Shown: positions 9,260 to 19,600 of the stretch, one piece after another | Layout: each line of letters begins with the position of its first letter | How positions within the stretch are numbered: the first letter of the stretch is position 1 | Origin: Gilliamella bombicola | Lineage (GTDB): Bacteria; Pseudomonadota; Gammaproteobacteria; Enterobacterales; Orbaceae | Assembly: GCF_900094945.1 (NCBI RefSeq) | Contig: NZ_FMAQ01000015.1 | Location: 1-43,825 of the forward strand | Length of the DNA stretch: 43,825 nucleotides | Direction: 5' to 3' | Program-made: the position numbers and the translations under genes | The notes under the pieces: model-generated | The model's database searches: none | Seen by the model: the letters and a program-made list of their open reading frames with translations, nothing else | Told to the model about the DNA's origin: nothing

Positions 9260-9316
9260 GAAATTTGCTCCTTTCATATATTAGGTATTATTAACTACTT
9301 TATCTTATGAGTATAC

Positions 9317-9356
9317 GGGCTATTAGTATAGCCCTCAAACTATCACTTAGATAGTT
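9317..9356. promoter_or_regulatory. Two adjacent palindromes upstream of sodA
   Basis: GGGCTAT-TAGT-ATAGCCC (9317-9334) and AACTATC-acttA-GATAGTT (9338-9356) lie 58-97 bases upstream of the sodA start and 40 bases past the end of the vanW-like gene. They could be operator sites of an oxidative or metal regulator, or the transcript end of the upstream gene. Neither matches a Fur or SoxS consensus that I can recognise. Confidence 0.35.
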
Positions 9357-9395
9357 AGTGGCTATCTGTGATTGGGGTGATTATTATTTTCCCAA

Positions 9396-10223
9396 TTAGC
9401 TTTCATTACTTGCGATAAATGGGGTATACATCATAATTGCGTGGTTTTCGCTGATGAGCTTTTCTTCGACATGGTTATCAATTAAATGTGTTTTGCGTTG
9501 CCATATTTTATTATGTCTGGTATAGCCTCCCCACCACTGTTGTTCAATGCGATGATCGGTTTCTAGGATTTGATAATGATGAGTTAATGGGATATTAGCA
9601 AGTAATTCACCATGTAAATACTTATCATCAAGCCAAAGATTAAGCCGGTAGGTGGTATTGGTTTTATTGATTAATTGTAAATCAACATAGTTATAAGACA
9701 AGGTTGCGCCACAAGCAAAAGGAATTGTACGATTGATATCAGGGAAAACATCAAAACTATGCCGCCAACGCTCCATAATGGTGAGATCAGAATGTAACAC
9801 AATCCAATAAATCAAATTACCTAATTGGCATAATCCTCCACCAATATCTTTGCCTATCTGCCCATTATGTAATGATAGTCCTTCTAAAAATCCTCGTTTT
9901 TTCGATGGGCGTCCTACTTTTTGCCAGATCGAAAAACGTTGATTGGGCTTAATGATTGAACCATTAAGTTTTTCAATGGCTAATCTAAGATTAGTAATTT
10001 TATTATACTGTAAATACATATCCACATCTTTTAGCGGTCTTAATAAAACAGACTGATGTTTTTTGTGTGAATAACAACAGGTATTATTATTTATGTCGAT
10101 AGTGCTATAGGCGTGACGATGTCGCCACCACTCAAATTTTCGTTTTAAGATAAAATACTCTTTGCCTAATTTTAGCCTTAATTTACTGCGCTTTATCGGT
10201 TTATCGACAATGATATCCTTCAT
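9396..10223 (-). CDS. VanW family protein
   Basis: This 275-residue protein has the VanW domain in about residues 85-235. The family signature is clear: FSIWQKVGRPSKKRGF, then GGGLCQLGNLIYW, then HSFDVFPDINRTIPFACGAT and SYNYVDLQLIN. VanW was named from an accessory gene of VanB-type glycopeptide resistance clusters, but its biochemical function is not known and many Gram-negative genomes carry it without van genes. No signal peptide is evident; the basic N-terminus suggests a cytoplasmic or peripheral protein. It stands alone between sodA and a glutamine amidotransferase. The family call is firm and the function is unknown. Confidence 0.85.
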   Translation of the reverse strand: MKDIIVDKPIKRSKLRLKLGKEYFILKRKFEWWRHRHAYSTIDINNNTCCYSHKKHQSVLLRPLKDVDMYLQYNKITNLRLAIEKLNGSIIKPNQRFSIWQKVGRPSKKRGFLEGLSLHNGQIGKDIGGGLCQLGNLIYWIVLHSDLTIMERWRHSFDVFPDINRTIPFACGATLSYNYVDLQLINKTNTTYRLNLWLDDKYLHGELLANIPLTHHYQILETDHRIEQQWWGGYTRHNKIWQRKTHLIDNHVEEKLISENHAIMMYTPFIASNES

Positions 10224-10258
10224 ATTTTTCCATTCCTTTATCTACAATATATAATCAG

Positions 10259-10987
10259 TTATTTTTTTAAAGATGATTGATAGTGCTGGCTCAACTTGTC
10301 GAGAAAAGTGAAAAGTTTTTGATTCATTGCCGTGTAATCATGCGAGCGAAGCGTTTCAGGCGTATCAACAAAGCGGTAATTTGCAGCTTGATTAAGCTCT
10401 TTTTGCGAATGGACAATCAGCAATTCAACGACTTCAGGCGTGAACTCCATATGGCATTGAAATCCATAAACGAATTTATTATAAGCAATAATTTGCCGAG
10501 GACAGCCTGTGCTATAAGCTATAATTTGGGCATCTTTGGTTAAACCAGGCATATCATTGTGCCAATGACCGACTTCTAATGTATTGCCAAAATCAGTAAA
10601 TAAAGGATTTGTTTTACCGAGTTGCGTTAATGTAATTGGGAATTTTCCAATCTCTTTTTCTGGGCTTTGGGCATGACTTGCGCCTAACGCCTCGCCAATT
10701 AATTGTGCACCTAGACACACGCCAATAACTATTTTACCGGCATTTATCATTGATAAGATCACAGCTTGTTCTGCTATAGAATCAAAATGAGCGCATTCTT
10801 GTTTGGTTGTTGACGGTGATTGTGGACCACCCATCACAATAAGAAAGTCGATATCATCAATGCAATTAGGAAGTGGTTCACCAAGATAAACGCGAGAATA
10901 GGTTATGGTGTGATGATGCATCCTAGCCCATTGTTCATAGGCTCCAGGTGCTTCGAAAGCTTCATGGATAATAAAATGGATATGCAT
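10259..10987 (-). CDS. Class I glutamine amidotransferase family protein
   Basis: The 242-residue protein is a stand-alone class I amidotransferase domain of the GMP-synthase-like type. The nucleophile is Cys91 in GVCLGAQLIGEALGA, and the His/Glu pair lies in GFQCHMEFTPE (His179, Glu181). Such enzymes hydrolyse glutamine or related gamma-glutamyl compounds, but the substrate here cannot be deduced. The start at 10987 is preferred to the longer ORF at 11023 because AAGGAAC lies about 8 bases upstream and MHIHFIIHEAFEAPG is the family N-terminus. It precedes the vanW-like gene on the same strand, 35 bases away, so co-transcription is possible. Confidence 0.85.
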   Translation of the reverse strand: MHIHFIIHEAFEAPGAYEQWARMHHHTITYSRVYLGEPLPNCIDDIDFLIVMGGPQSPSTTKQECAHFDSIAEQAVILSMINAGKIVIGVCLGAQLIGEALGASHAQSPEKEIGKFPITLTQLGKTNPLFTDFGNTLEVGHWHNDMPGLTKDAQIIAYSTGCPRQIIAYNKFVYGFQCHMEFTPEVVELLIVHSQKELNQAANYRFVDTPETLRSHDYTAMNQKLFTFLDKLSQHYQSSLKK

Positions 10988-11203
10988 TAATAAAGGTTCC
11001 TTGCCTATAAATATTATCACCAAAAATCATGGTTTAATGACATTATATATATCTAAAGATAAATTTATTATTGAATTATTATGAATAATTTTTTCGCAAA
11101 TACAATATAGACTTTTGATATCAACAGGATAAAAATTTGGAAGAAAGAAAAGAAGTTTGGTATAAGAAGTAATTTATCTAAGATGGTTTTAGAATTTAGA
11201 AGT

Positions 11204-11279
11204 TGGCTCCTCCAACAGGACTTGAACCTGTGACATACGGATTAACAGTCCGCCGTTCTACCGACTGAACTATGGAGGA
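11204..11279 (-). tRNA. tRNA-Asn (GTT anticodon)
   Basis: The 76-nucleotide cloverleaf reads on the minus strand. The acceptor stem TCCTCCA pairs with TGGAGGA, followed by discriminator G and an encoded CCA (the complement of 11204-11206). The anticodon loop CTGTTAA carries GTT, and the T loop is the usual GTTCAAGTC type. It is a single tRNA gene with its own promoter. Confidence 0.97.
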
Positions 11280-11296
11280 ACCGAAATGTAGCGCGC

Positions 11297-11325
11297 ATAT
11301 TATAGATTTTATGGCGCTATGTCAA
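11297..11325 (-). promoter_or_regulatory. tRNA-Asn promoter with GC-rich discriminator
   Basis: On the minus strand a perfect TTGACA (11325-11320) is followed 15 bases later by TATAAT (11304-11299), or 17 bases later by TAATAT. GCGCGC follows the -10. A GC-rich discriminator is typical of stringently controlled stable-RNA promoters. Confidence 0.7.
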
Positions 11326-11366
11326 TAGTTAAATGCTTTTTTTGTATGAACTCGCCTCCTTTATAA

Positions 11367-11942
11367 TCATTCAAGTGTTAGGATTGTCTTGAATAAGTGT
11401 TTTTGTCTGAGTAATTGTTGTGGATGCGAACCAAGCTCTTGTTGTGGGATGCTCTGTTTTAGATCGCGATAATAATCAAGCCAATAAGGCAAAATTTGAT
11501 TTGTTGTTATATCCTTAAAATTCATTGGATATAATGCGAAATAATCATTACCTTGTTTAGTTTTAAAAGCATAAGTAATCAGTTCACTGCAATAAAAACC
11601 ATCTGCATTTTGATGAAAGCTATGATTGTAAGGTGAACCTAAGCAATGTTTAGCTCGCTTTAATGCATTTTGAATAATGGCCAAATCATGGATTCTACCA
11701 ATGATATTACGTCTAGCCGCACCAACAAAGTCAATCAAAGATTGTTCAATTACGCCATGCTTTTGTGTCGCTTCAATGACGCTATTATTGCCAATATATA
11801 AACCGACATGATTGATATTTTTTGTTATCTCATCCATGTTAGGCACTGCGCCAGAACGGTTTATTGCGTGACTAAAATCATTATCTTCGTTAAGGCTTTG
11901 GAAGATGATATCGCCACTTTGAATATTATTGATTTTTAGCAC
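11367..11942 (-). CDS. YiiX/YebB-like permuted NlpC/P60 amidase
   Basis: This 191-residue protein belongs to the permuted papain-like hydrolases related to NlpC/P60 and E. coli YiiX/YebB. An N-terminal SGDIIFQ is followed by NINHVGLYIG with the likely catalytic His45, then Glu57 in SVIEA and the nucleophile Cys118 in GFYCSELITYAF. In the permuted arrangement His precedes Cys, as seen here. Family members cleave peptide or amide bonds in cell-wall or lipid substrates; the substrate is unknown. There is no clear signal peptide. The start overlaps the 3' end of bioY by 17 bases, so it is probably translated from the same mRNA and subject to the same biotin control. Confidence 0.8.
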   Translation of the reverse strand: MLKINNIQSGDIIFQSLNEDNDFSHAINRSGAVPNMDEITKNINHVGLYIGNNSVIEATQKHGVIEQSLIDFVGAARRNIIGRIHDLAIIQNALKRAKHCLGSPYNHSFHQNADGFYCSELITYAFKTKQGNDYFALYPMNFKDITTNQILPYWLDYYRDLKQSIPQQELGSHPQQLLRQKHLFKTILTLE

Positions 11943-12513
11943 GATAACGCCATAGAGAAAACATTACACAAGTTGCAATAATAAATTTAAGTGCATCAAT
12001 ACCAACAAATGGAAAATAACCCACTTTTAATGCATCAATAAGTGTAATATGCAAATAACCCATTAAATAGACAACACCAAATATAAATAACAATTGATGT
12101 GCACAAGCAAATGCAATTAAGCCTAAAATAAAGTGACGATCATATCCCTTTTCTGCTGCAAAACCAGCTAAATAGGCACTAAATACATAGCCATATAAGT
12201 AACCGGAAGAAGGTGACGCTAATGCCATAATCCCACCACTGCCATTAGCAAATAGCGGTAATCCCATCGCGCCTAAAAAAAGGTATTGAATTATTGCTAA
12301 TGCACCTAATTTACGACCTAAAAAAGCGCCAATTAGCAATACTGCCAATGATTGTAATGTAAATGGAACCGGATATGTCGGAATACTAATATTAGCAGCT
12401 AATCCTAAAAGTAATGCTGCACTAGTGGTGGCCAGTAATTTACGTTGCCAAGAAGATAAATTAACCAGTGTCGTGATAAATGTTGGATAATACGAAGTAA
12501 GTTGTTGTTTCAT
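11926..12513 (-). CDS. bioY: Biotin transporter BioY
   Basis: BioY is the membrane S-component that captures biotin; it acts alone or with an ECF energising module. The 195-residue protein has about six hydrophobic segments. The conserved stretch PVPFTLQSLAVLLIGAFLG lies near residues 48-66, and GSGGIMALASPSSGYLYGY follows. No ECF ATPase or EcfT gene is nearby. A BirA-type operator overlaps its predicted promoter at 12569-12601, so repression by biotin is expected. Its 3' end overlaps the YiiX-like gene. Confidence 0.93.
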   Translation of the reverse strand: MKQQLTSYYPTFITTLVNLSSWQRKLLATTSAALLLGLAANISIPTYPVPFTLQSLAVLLIGAFLGRKLGALAIIQYLFLGAMGLPLFANGSGGIMALASPSSGYLYGYVFSAYLAGFAAEKGYDRHFILGLIAFACAHQLLFIFGVVYLMGYLHITLIDALKVGYFPFVGIDALKFIIATCVMFSLWRYRAKNQ

Positions 12514-12547
12514 TATTTTCTACCTTTGATACATAAATAGTAGAACT

Positions 12548-12575
12548 ATAATAGCGCAATGTATTTCAATGTAAA
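12548..12575 (-). promoter_or_regulatory. Predicted bioY promoter
   Basis: On the minus strand TTTACA (12575-12570) and TATTAT (12553-12548) are 16 bases apart. The -35 hexamer lies inside one arm of the BirA-type operator, so repressor binding would block RNA polymerase. Confidence 0.6.
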
Positions 12576-12601
12576 CTATTTTTTATATAAAAAGTTTACA
12601 T
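12569..12601. promoter_or_regulatory. BirA-type biotin operator
   Basis: The arms ATGTAAACT (12569-12577) and AGTTTACAT (12593-12601) form a perfect 9-bp inverted repeat with a 15-base spacer. This matches the known BirA pattern TTGTAAACC-N14/15-GGTTTACAA. It is 56 bases upstream of bioY. The birA gene is not in the window. Confidence 0.8.
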
Positions 12602-12666
12602 ATGAGTTAAATTGTTGCTATCACAGCCCAATACAAAGAGCGTGATAACAAAAAATAAGGTTCTAC

Positions 12667-13299
12667 TTAAACTAAGTAAGGATTGCTGATTCGTTCATGA
12701 CCAAAACTTGACATAGGGCCGTGTCCTGGTACAAAAATAAAGTCATCACCAAGTGGTAATAATTTGTTAGTGATTGATGAAATTAAATCGGTATGGTTGC
12801 CTCGAGGAAAATCTGTCCGTCCTATACTGCCTTTAAATAATACATCGCCGACAAAAGCTAGTTTATCCAAATGATTAATAAAAACAATATGTCCAGGAGT
12901 ATGGCCTGGGCAAAAAAGCACATCAAGAGTTATGTTACCTACTTGAATTTGGTCGCCTTCTTTTAACCAACGATCAGGTAAAAAGCTGTCAGTATGAGGA
13001 AAACCAAATTGTATGCATTGCTGTGGCAAACTTGTTAGCAAAAATTCATCTTCTTGGCTTGGTCCAATAATCTTTACATTATAATATTGAGCTAATGTGG
13101 TTGCCGCACCAACATGATCCAAATGTCCATGGGTTAATAAAATCTGTTTAATATTTACACCTAGTTTTTCAACGGCTTTTTTCAGTAGTTCTGGTTCACC
13201 ACCAGGATCAATCAGTGCGCCTTCCATGGTTTGATCACACCAAATAATGCTACAGTTTTCTTGGAAAGCAGTAACAGGGACGATTTGATATTGAAACAT
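12667..13299 (-). CDS. ycbL: MBL-fold hydrolase, YcbL type
   Basis: This is a 210-residue metallo-beta-lactamase-fold hydrolase. The metal-binding motif is HGHLDH (His57, His59, Asp61, His62), followed by the GHTPGH motif, [17 protein letters not shown] and [12 protein letters not shown]. The N-terminus [18 protein letters not shown] and overall length follow E. coli YcbL (GloC), a type II glyoxalase that hydrolyses S-lactoylglutathione. It lies only 4 bases after the MdtD-like exporter and is probably co-transcribed with it. The fold is certain; the glyoxalase activity is inferred from resemblance. Confidence 0.87.
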   Translation of the reverse strand: MFQYQIVPVTAFQENCSIIWCDQTMEGALIDPGGEPELLKKAVEKLGVNIKQILLTHGHLDHVGAATTLAQYYNVKIIGPSQEDEFLLTSLPQQCIQFGFPHTDSFLPDRWLKEGDQIQVGNITLDVLFCPGHTPGHIVFINHLDKLAFVGDVLFKGSIGRTDFPRGNHTDLISSITNKLLPLGDDFIFVPGHGPMSSFGHERISNPYLV

Positions 13300-13303
13300 T
13301 TAC

Positions 13304-14707
13304 TTATCTCCTTATTTCTTGGCGATGGGTGATTAGATTTTTGCCGTCTTCATTTTTTAGTTGCGCAAAAATAATGCTTGATAGCACTGTAACCACACCG
13401 AGTATAACAAATGTTAATTGAAATGCGTGAATAGTACTAGCAGAGTTGCTAATTAATCGCAGTAAAACTGCACCAAATCCTGTACCAAAACTAATAGCAA
13501 GTTGTTGATTAACTGCCATTAAGCTATTGCCACTACTCGTATTTTCCTTTTCTAAGTTCGCTAAAGTTATGCTATTCATCGCGGTATATTGCATAGAATT
13601 AATACCACCAATACAAAATAGCAATAAACTAATTAATATAAGTGGTGTTGATAAATTTAACAACGACATTAAAACAATCATGATGCCCGCTAAAATGGTA
13701 TTAGCAACGAGCACAAAACGATAGCCTAAACGAGCTAAAATACGTGGAATAAATATGCGAGTACAAATTGATGCAATGGCCATTGGCATTAGCATCACAC
13801 CGGCAAAAATGGCTGAGTAGCCAAAACCAACTTGTAACAACAATGGAATTAAAAAAGGCACACCAGATATACCTAATCGGCAGATTAAATTGCCAATAAT
13901 GCCTATTTTAAAAGTATGGATCTTAAAAAGTGATAGTGGGAATAAGGGGGTTGGTTTCTTTTTGGCATACCCATAATAAATAATTAGAAAAACGAAGCTG
14001 ATTACGGCAAGTAGCAATGGAAAATCATATGTCTGATTTTGGTTTAAAACCTCTACACTTAAAGTGGCACTAATAAAGGCAATCACAATAAATATAAAAC
14101 CAAACAGATCAAAAGGCATATGTTCACCCTTTAGATTAGGCATATATTTCCAACTAATTATCACACCTAAAATACCAATGGGTAAATTAATAAAAAACAC
14201 CCAATGCCAACTCACCACATCAACCAAATATCCTCCTAATACCGGTCCCAAAACAGGTCCAATTAAACCGGGAATGGTGGCTGTATTTAAGGCAGCTAAA
14301 AAATCACTACGCTTAAAAGATTTAATTAATACTAAACGTGATATCGGCACCATCATTGAGCCACCAATACCTTGAATAACACGTGAGATATCTAAAAAAA
14401 TTAATGAATTGGATAAGGCACAAAGCAATGAGCCAAGGGTGAACAGTGAAACTGCCATCACAAAAATATTTCTAGTGCCAAATTTATCCGATAAAAAACC
14501 ACTGACTGGAATAAATAATGCCAAGGTTAAAGCATAGCTTATCACTGCTGATTGCATATTTAGGGGGGATTCATTAAGATCTTTAGCCATCGTGGGAAGC
14601 GCAGTGTTTAATATCGAGGTATCAAGCGATTGCATAAAAAATGCAAATGCTGCAATCCATGGTAATATTCGATAAACAAAGGGTGGTAACTGTAATTCGC
14701 TATTCAT
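13304..14707 (-). CDS. MFS exporter of the DHA2 family, MdtD-like
   Basis: This 467-residue inner-membrane protein has about 14 hydrophobic segments, as in the drug:H+ antiporter-2 family. The family motif D/C is seen near residues 23-42 (MQSLDTSILNTALPTMAKDL), motif A in GFLSDKFGTRN, and the antiporter motif in IPGLIGPVLGPVLGGY. It resembles E. coli MdtD more than EmrB. The substrate cannot be told from sequence. The gene precedes the ycbL-like hydrolase with a 4-base gap. There is no adjacent membrane-fusion protein gene, so it likely acts as a single-component pump. Confidence 0.85.
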   Translation of the reverse strand: MNSELQLPPFVYRILPWIAAFAFFMQSLDTSILNTALPTMAKDLNESPLNMQSAVISYALTLALFIPVSGFLSDKFGTRNIFVMAVSLFTLGSLLCALSNSLIFLDISRVIQGIGGSMMVPISRLVLIKSFKRSDFLAALNTATIPGLIGPVLGPVLGGYLVDVVSWHWVFFINLPIGILGVIISWKYMPNLKGEHMPFDLFGFIFIVIAFISATLSVEVLNQNQTYDFPLLLAVISFVFLIIYYGYAKKKPTPLFPLSLFKIHTFKIGIIGNLICRLGISGVPFLIPLLLQVGFGYSAIFAGVMLMPMAIASICTRIFIPRILARLGYRFVLVANTILAGIMIVLMSLLNLSTPLILISLLLFCIGGINSMQYTAMNSITLANLEKENTSSGNSLMAVNQQLAISFGTGFGAVLLRLISNSASTIHAFQLTFVILGVVTVLSSIIFAQLKNEDGKNLITHRQEIRR

Positions 14708-14835
14708 TTTAATTTTGCCTAAAATTAATTTAAATGCTGGGTGAGCAGTTGGCTATAAGCACTGGAAATTAAGCTCTCTTACTACTTATTTTATTAAGAA
14801 AGAGAGCGATGGATGCCATTTTACAATATTATTTA

Positions 14836-15801
14836 TTAATTATTGGCTTTTTTCTTATTCTTAACAGATTTATCTTGCCAATAGCCAGCTAGTAATGAAC
14901 CAGAGATATTGTGCCAAACCGAAAATACTGCCGCGGGCAGCGCTGATAAGGCCGAAAAGTAGGTAGTACCTAAGGTAGCGGCAAGGGCGGAATTTTGCAT
15001 TCCCACTTCAAGTGACATGGTTCGGCAAGTTGACTCATCAAAACCAAATAAACGACCACCCCAGTAACCGCCAAGTAAACCTAATGCATTGTGAATCACA
15101 ACTGCAAAAATAACGGTGCCCCCCACTTGACCAATTTGCGTATGGCTACCTGCTACGACAATGCACAGAATTAATAAGATACAGAGCATTGATAAAAGTG
15201 GTAAAAATTGTTCACATTTTTTGACGATAGGATATAAAAAATGGTGAACAATTAAACCTAATATAATCGGTATTAAAACGATCTGTACAATATGCAAAAG
15301 CATGTCCCAAACAGGGACTTCAACAGTTGTTCCTACTAATAATAGTGTGAGTAGAGGTGTTACAACCACGCCTACTAGTGTTGACACTGATGAAATTGTC
15401 ACCGATAACGCAACATCGCCTTTAGCAAGATAAATCATCACATTTGAAGCCGTACCGCTGGCAACGCTACCGACTAACACCATTCCAACTAATAATTCTG
15501 GTCTCATTGTAAACAGTTTGGCTAAGATTAAAGCAGTTAGTGGCATTACAATATAATGTAGTAAAGTGCAAATTATTACTGCTTTAGGCTTGGTTACCAC
15601 ACGTTTAAAGTCATCAATACTTAATGTAACTCCCATGGTAAACATTACAAACATAAGTAAATGTGCGGTGTGGGGGCGTATAGGAATAAAGGTATAAGGA
15701 AAGAAATAGGCAACACCGGCGCACAGTATTGCCCACAAAGGAAATAATCGGGTAAGAGAGATAATAGATCGAATCAACAGCTGATTAAATTGTCTGGTCA
15801 T
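14836..15801 (-). CDS. Bile acid:sodium symporter family transporter (PanS-like)
   Basis: The 321-residue protein has about ten transmembrane segments and the BASS-family core [20 protein letters not shown] followed by [21 protein letters not shown] second signature is [16 protein letters not shown]. Bacterial members of this type include PanS, which takes up pantothenate or its precursors in Salmonella; other members move organic anions with sodium. The substrate here is not determined. A lysine- and asparagine-rich tail ends the protein. It is a single gene between mdtD and yjjV. Confidence 0.82.
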   Translation of the reverse strand: MTRQFNQLLIRSIISLTRLFPLWAILCAGVAYFFPYTFIPIRPHTAHLLMFVMFTMGVTLSIDDFKRVVTKPKAVIICTLLHYIVMPLTALILAKLFTMRPELLVGMVLVGSVASGTASNVMIYLAKGDVALSVTISSVSTLVGVVVTPLLTLLLVGTTVEVPVWDMLLHIVQIVLIPIILGLIVHHFLYPIVKKCEQFLPLLSMLCILLILCIVVAGSHTQIGQVGGTVIFAVVIHNALGLLGGYWGGRLFGFDESTCRTMSLEVGMQNSALAATLGTTYFSALSALPAAVFSVWHNISGSLLAGYWQDKSVKNKKKANN

Positions 15802-15854
15802 ATAAACCTGCTATGGGTTTAATAAAATAATTCTAGAATAATGATAGGGTTATT

Positions 15855-16646
15855 TTATTTGTTTTGTGTAATTTTCATTCTATTTATTCTATTAAATAGC
15901 GTCAAGGTATTTATTAAAATCGTGCTGCGTATGTGTTCTGCTGATTCATTGCGTAATTGGGTTAATATTTTAAAGACTTCGGCGATATATTCAGGGCGAT
16001 TTATTTGACCTTGACGGCCATTTAATGGCATATCAGGAGCATCCGTTTCGAGCACAAGGCTCTCTAGCGGTAATTGAGCAATCGTATTGCGCGTTTTATT
16101 CGCTCGTTCATAACTTATTACGCCACCTACACCAATATAGTAGCCCAACTTAACAAATTGCATAGCTTGCTGATAGCTACCTGAAAATCCATGTATTACA
16201 CCACGGCAAGGTAAGTTGGCGCGGTGTAATTCGTGGTACATAATATCGTGCGCTTTGCGTGAATGAATCAAAACAGGTAAATCAAACTGTTTAGCAAGCG
16301 CTAATTGTGACCTAAAAAATGATAACTGCTGTTGCCAATCAATACTTAAATCATAGCGATCCAGTCCTATCTCACCAATGGCAATTAATTTTTTAGGTTT
16401 GGTTTTAACGATATTGGTTAACAGCTCTAAATCCGCCATGGTATGTTGATAAATAGGATGCAGCCCCAAAGCAGCATAGATCTCGCAATAATTATCAGCA
16501 AGTTGCAAAACGGTATTAAAATAGTTAGCGCTAACTGCGGGTATGATTAACCCAACAATATCCGCTTGGCGAATTTTATCTATTGAATCGGCCAGATGAT
16601 CAGTAAAAGGCGGAAAATCAAAATGACAGTGTGTATCAATAAACAT
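15855..16646 (-). CDS. yjjV: TatD-family metal-dependent hydrolase YjjV
   Basis: The 263-residue TIM-barrel hydrolase has the TatD metal ligands: HxH in FIDTHCHFDF (His6, His8), Glu in IGEIGLDRYD, His in LIHSRKAHD and VIHGFSGS, and Asp in LETDAPDMPLNGRQG. The sequence follows E. coli YjjV rather than TatD or YcfH. TatD-family proteins act as metal-dependent 3'-5' nucleases in repair and RNA turnover. The gene starts 8 bases after the recC stop codon, so the two are likely translated from one message. That is a plausible DNA-repair pairing. Confidence 0.9.
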   Translation of the reverse strand: MFIDTHCHFDFPPFTDHLADSIDKIRQADIVGLIIPAVSANYFNTVLQLADNYCEIYAALGLHPIYQHTMADLELLTNIVKTKPKKLIAIGEIGLDRYDLSIDWQQQLSFFRSQLALAKQFDLPVLIHSRKAHDIMYHELHRANLPCRGVIHGFSGSYQQAMQFVKLGYYIGVGGVISYERANKTRNTIAQLPLESLVLETDAPDMPLNGRQGQINRPEYIAEVFKILTQLRNESAEHIRSTILINTLTLFNRINRMKITQNK

Positions 16647-16654
16647 AATGCCCC

Positions 16655-19600
16655 TTATTCTACGGTTGCTTGATGTAATAAAATTGGTAGTAAAAATCGT
16701 TGGGCAGCAAAAGTAATTTGTTCAATTAATTCATCCGTTAATTCAGGATAAAGTCTAGCGTAGTAGCTATCACACTCAGCCGATTGGTATAATCCACCTT
16801 GCCAAGTATTTAACAGTTGATTAATTGCTTTTTCACTCGCGATAACCTCACCTGTTTTTTTGTTATAGGCTGCAATTAACCAATTCCATGCGCATTGTAC
16901 AGGTAGTAATAAAGGTTGATTGATACCTTGTACATAGCCTTCAATTAACGAGGTTAAAATTGCCATAGCCTCATTACTTGGAAAGTGTGAAAAACGCCAT
17001 TCGTTTTCTTCTCTGCCATAGATACGGCTTTGACTTTCAACTTTATCTGGATTTAAGATGCAATAAACCAAATGGTCGATCCACAACGAAATACCATCTC
17101 GAATTGAAAGTTTTGAAGGGCGCCATGTTAAAATACCATCATCTTGAATATGGGTTAACCAACCTTGTAATTGGTAATGTTGTTGATTTAGTGAAATGGC
17201 TAAGTTCACTTCTTGAGTTGTTATTTCTAGGCGTTCTTGGCAGATTTTATTAGCTAATGATTGCATTGCTTCATTTTGTTCATGATAAATAATCTGTCCA
17301 AATGCGCCATCTGGCAAGTCACCAGTTAGCGCTAAGTGTTGATAACAATCATTGGATTGTTGTGATTCTTTGGTGATAAGTTGATTTAAAATCTGCAAGT
17401 TCAATTGATAACGCTGTAAGCTATCAAGATTAAAGTTTTCCGCATCGGGTAATGTATCATCAAGATAATTAATATAAAAATTAAAACGTTTTTGTAAAAA
17501 TAGCCTAATTGAGTGCTGGTAAAATCGTTTTAGTTCGTCAAGATTGATATTATCGACGCTAATAGCGGCTATTTCACTAATAAAGTCTTGATTTTCCCCT
17601 CGTTGTAATGCAGCGGGTAACCATTCATCAGCATAACTTTTGGGATCTTGCAAAAAGTTTTGGGGGTTAAATGGTGTGCGTGTATGGTTTACACGTAAAA
17701 AATCCAAGTTATTTGTCGAGCTATCAACTTGATTAACAGGCTTGTTATAATATTGTGCAATATACTCCCAAAGCTCATCAACTAGTATTGATGGGTAACG
17801 TTCACTATCATCTTTTATATCTCGCCCAATATAGCTAATATATAACTGGTTTTGCGCTGATAAAATAGCCTCTAAAAATAAATAGCGGTCATCATTACGG
17901 CGACTGCGATCGCCTCGTCTTGGATGATGAGCAATAAGATCAAAGTCGAGAGGAAGCGATGTTCTTGGATAATCTCCGTCATTCATACCCAGCAAACAGA
18001 CCACTTTAAAAGGAATGGATCGCATTGGCATCATGGTACAAAAGTTTATCCTACCAACTAAAAAACGATGCGCTAGATGATTTTGCTCTAAGCGCGATTG
18101 CATTGCATCATGCAAAATTGTGATAGAAATATTATCAGTATAATTAGCAGCTAAACCACTATTAATTAATTTTTGCCATTCCTCTTCGATCATTAATAAA
18201 ATTGATTCACGTTGTGGGGTATCGACAAAAAAATCGTTAATTAGTTCAAGACAGCAACTTTGCCATTCAACTAATGTTTTTTCTTCGCTTAAAGCTGTAA
18301 ACCATTTACTTACAATTTTAATAAACTCAGCTAATTGGCCGATTAATTCGGCATCTAAGCCTGTCGCGCCATCATACGGCAAGATCTGTTGCCAACCGCC
18401 TTGTTCACTACTCATGGTATAGCCTAGTAATAAACGCTCCAGTCCAAATAACCAGCTATGTGCACTTTCAAGACCAAAACGAATGCCTGATTCAATAATC
18501 CAAGTACGTAATAAAGTTAACTGTGATTCACTAATTGCAAATTTTTCTGAAATAGCTGGTATCTCTAATAAATTAAACAGCTCTTCAGCAGTAAATCGAC
18601 TTTGTGGAAAATTTAATATAGTAAAAAAACCTTGTACAATCGGATCAATGTTACGTGCTTTTTGATCAGATATAGTAAAAGGCAAATAGCGTTTTTCATA
18701 AGCATTACCAAAAACAGCACGGATATAAGGGACATATTTATCAATATCCGATACCATCACAATGCAATCACGTAATTCTAATGTAGGATCAGCATCAAAA
18801 ACAGATAAAAGATAATCATATAACACTTCAACTTCACGTTGTTCGCTATGGCAAGCATGAAAAGATACGGATTTATCTGCTAGTTCAACGGGTTGTTGAG
18901 CATCTACCATTGGATAAAGATCAAGGATATCTTGTTGAATTGCATGTAATAGACAATCTCGGTTTTGATCGGCAAACACATCAATATCTTGCTTATTATT
19001 GAAGTCCTGTAATAAAAACAGATTATCACGCCCAAGTTTCCCCCACGAAGTTAAAAGTGGATTGGGGCTTTTTTCAGGGGTATTGAAGATATCTGATAAC
19101 TGCTTTTCAACAATATCGCCCCAATACCATTTACATGGATTATTAAACATCAAATGGACATCAATATGTCGTCCAAGCGCTGAAAGTAGTGAAAGATAGA
19201 TCGGTGGTAGCGAAGTAATACCGAAAATAAAAATACGGCTAGGTAACGGATCTAAACGTGAACGATCAAAGTTATTATCTAACAAAATTTCAAGCATTTG
19301 TTGATAAATATTAGCGCGATGATAAGGTTGACTTATGGATATTAGCTTTCGCCATAGCTCTGCTTGCCAAACTTCGTCAGAATGATGATTTAATTCGGCA
19401 ACATTTTGGTTGGCTTCCCATTTGGCTAACCAATCGGGGCGATAAACTAAATATTGGTCAAACAAACGGGCAATTCGTGTTGCAAGTTGGTACTGCTTTC
19501 TATCTTGCTTATCAATATCAAGATAATGTTTAAGTGCGCTAAACTCAGGTTGTTTAATAACTTGAGGCAACAAATAATACAAACGCCAACTCATTGATTC

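Noticed and set aside
14772..14807. GCTCTCTT/AAGAGAGC hairpin between mdtD-like and panS-like genes
   Set aside because: The 8-bp arms are separated by a long loop and there is no T tract. It is too weak to call a terminator.
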